64,000 nucleotides of DNA from Micromonospora peucetia (lineage in GTDB: Bacteria; Actinomycetota; Actinomycetes; Mycobacteriales; Micromonosporaceae): contig NZ_FMIC01000002.1 in the NCBI RefSeq assembly GCF_900091625.1, positions 1,302,001-1,366,000 of the forward strand. The letters are read 5' to 3'. The notes beneath the pieces were generated by a model. The model made no database searches. It saw only the letters and a list, made by a program, of their open reading frames with translations, and was not told the origin of the DNA. Below, piece by piece: positions 63,304 through 64,000 of this stretch; the stretch's first letter is position 1; the number at the start of each line of letters is the position of its first letter. The translations under genes and the position numbers were made by a program.

Positions 63304-64000
63304 CTACCCGCCCGGGTGCACCGGGAGGCTGGTGACCACCACCCCCGGCAGCCGGCGCAGCGCGGCGCGCAGCCGCTGCTCGGTGCGGCTGTGCAGCAGC
63401 CGGTGCCAGCGGCTGCGCACCACCACCTCCGGCACGACGACGGTCAGCACCAGATCGGCCCGGGAGGCGTGCAGCGCCTCCAGGTAGTGCGCGAGCGGCC
63501 CGATCACCGCCCGGTACGGGGAGACGATCGTCTCCAGCCGCAGGTGGTCACCCCACGCCCGCCACTGTTCCCGGAACCGGTCCGCCTCCGGCTCCTCGGG
63601 GGCGATGTGCACGGCCAGCGTCGGCTGCCCGAGCGAGGCCGCGTACGCCAGGGCCCGCAGCGAGGCCCGGTTCAGCCGGGCGACCGGCACCACCACCAGG
63701 TGACGTACCTGCTCGGGCAGTTCCTCCTCCTCCGGCGCTGCGGGCCCGGCGGCGGGCGGCGCAGCCGGCACCACCGACGGCCCGGGCGCCGGGCCACCCG
63801 ACGGCGGGTGCAGCGCCAGAGACCGGTGCAGCCTCTCGTAGTGCCGGTGGATGGCCCCGAACAACAGGACCAGCAGCGGCACGGCGACGACCACCACCCA
63901 GGCGCCCTCGGTGAACTTGGTGACCGCGGCGACGACCAGCACCAGGCCGGAGAACGCACCGCCCACCGCGTTGATCGTCGCCCGACGGCGCCAGCCGGGG
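63304..64000 (-). CDS. APC-type amino-acid permease, C-terminal part (runs off the window)
   Basis: About 232 residues of the end of a large permease. The two last membrane helices are GGAFSGLVLVVAAVTKFTEGAW and VVVVAVPLLVLLFGAI, in the pattern KFTEGAWVVV.AVPLLV...R.I..HY of long amino-acid transporters in actinobacteria. After HRHYERLHRSL the C-terminal ~170 residues form a cytoplasmic domain with VRHLVVVPVARLNRASLRALAYAASLG and VLTVVVPEVVVRSRWHRLLHSRTEQRLR, resembling a universal-stress-type fold. The N-terminal helices and start codon are beyond the right edge. Convergent with the methyltransferase gene. Confidence 0.8.
   Translation of the reverse strand, partial: PGWRRRATINAVGGAFSGLVLVVAAVTKFTEGAWVVVVAVPLLVLLFGAIHRHYERLHRSLALHPPSGGPAPGPSVVPAAPPAAGPAAPEEEELPEQVRHLVVVPVARLNRASLRALAYAASLGQPTLAVHIAPEEPEADRFREQWRAWGDHLRLETIVSPYRAVIGPLAHYLEALHASRADLVLTVVVPEVVVRSRWHRLLHSRTEQRLRAALRRLPGVVVTSLPVHPGG

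Overview
This is a very high-GC chromosomal segment with many GTG starts, ATGA/GTGA gene overlaps and short intergenic gaps. It reads as an actinomycete of the family Micromonosporaceae (Micromonospora or a close relative). Two blocks support this: metG / rsmI / pmt at the left end, and galU - glp - rimJ-like - glpR with the 5-formyl-THF cyclo-ligase and FmdB genes at 27.6-35.1 kb. Both have the gene order seen around Rv1002c-Rv1007c and Rv0991c-Rv0996 in Mycobacterium. The species is inferred from style and content, not from a marker gene.

Layout. 1-4.4 kb: metG start, a membrane protein, rsmI, and the protein O-mannosyltransferase pmt, followed by three stacked hairpins. 4.7-5.4 kb: a secreted HNH nuclease. 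6.1-15.4 kb: a putative biosynthetic cluster with a Pls/PosA-type single-module NRPS (A-T plus a membrane/hexapeptide-repeat C terminus), a guanidino-modifying-enzyme homologue with altered active-site residues, two class I amidotransferase-like (BPL_N) paralogues of which one looks Tat-exported, a multi-pass acyltransferase-like protein, and after a short divergent gene a 4'-phosphopantetheinyl transferase. 15.5-23.8 kb: accessory and regulatory genes, including a membrane protein/winged-helix operon behind an inverted repeat, a macro-domain protein, an MFS drug exporter with its TetR regulator and a perfect 15-bp inverted operator, and an ECF sigma factor beside a frameshifted anti-sigma gene.

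24.05-26.43 kb: the eroded remnant of an integrated element in the 3' end of tRNA-Ala(CGC). It is bounded by 27-bp repeats of the tRNA end and carries a NUDIX gene, a small zinc-ribbon membrane protein and a broken tyrosine integrase. 26.8-35.4 kb: a methyltransferase, then the cell-division/molybdotransferase block (glpR, rimJ-like, glp, galU), a GAF-GGDEF diguanylate cyclase, and folate and FmdB genes. 35.5-48.2 kb: mostly housekeeping and conserved hypothetical genes (Fur regulator, MpaB-like oxygenase, RecB-like nuclease, MarC, PHP phosphoesterase, an ECF sigma/anti-sigma pair with a repeat-rich sigma tail, PH-domain protein, SpoU methyltransferase, MaoC hydratase, thioredoxin). 48.3-58.8 kb: an HTTM/DCC redox-associated set, an SOS-box-preceded radical SAM gene of the Rv2578c type, an acyl-CoA dehydrogenase and a CitE-like lyase. 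With the MaoC gene these resemble separated pieces of the ethylmalonyl-CoA pathway.

58.99-63.17 kb: the most interesting stretch. It is a tight five-gene operon starting with a 29-residue acidic peptide directly before a SagB/ThcOx-type flavin oxidase, then a D-threonine-aldolase/D-serine-dehydratase-like PLP enzyme, an MFS exporter and a SAM methyltransferase. It looks like a RiPP or peptide-derived metabolite locus without a YcaO protein. The window ends inside an APC-type permease gene. Several intergenic regions carry elaborate inverted and tandem repeats (16.9, 25.1, 26.5, 38.1, 52.4 kb). Two of them share the end motif CTGTCGAGCTG and may be members of a genomic repeat family.
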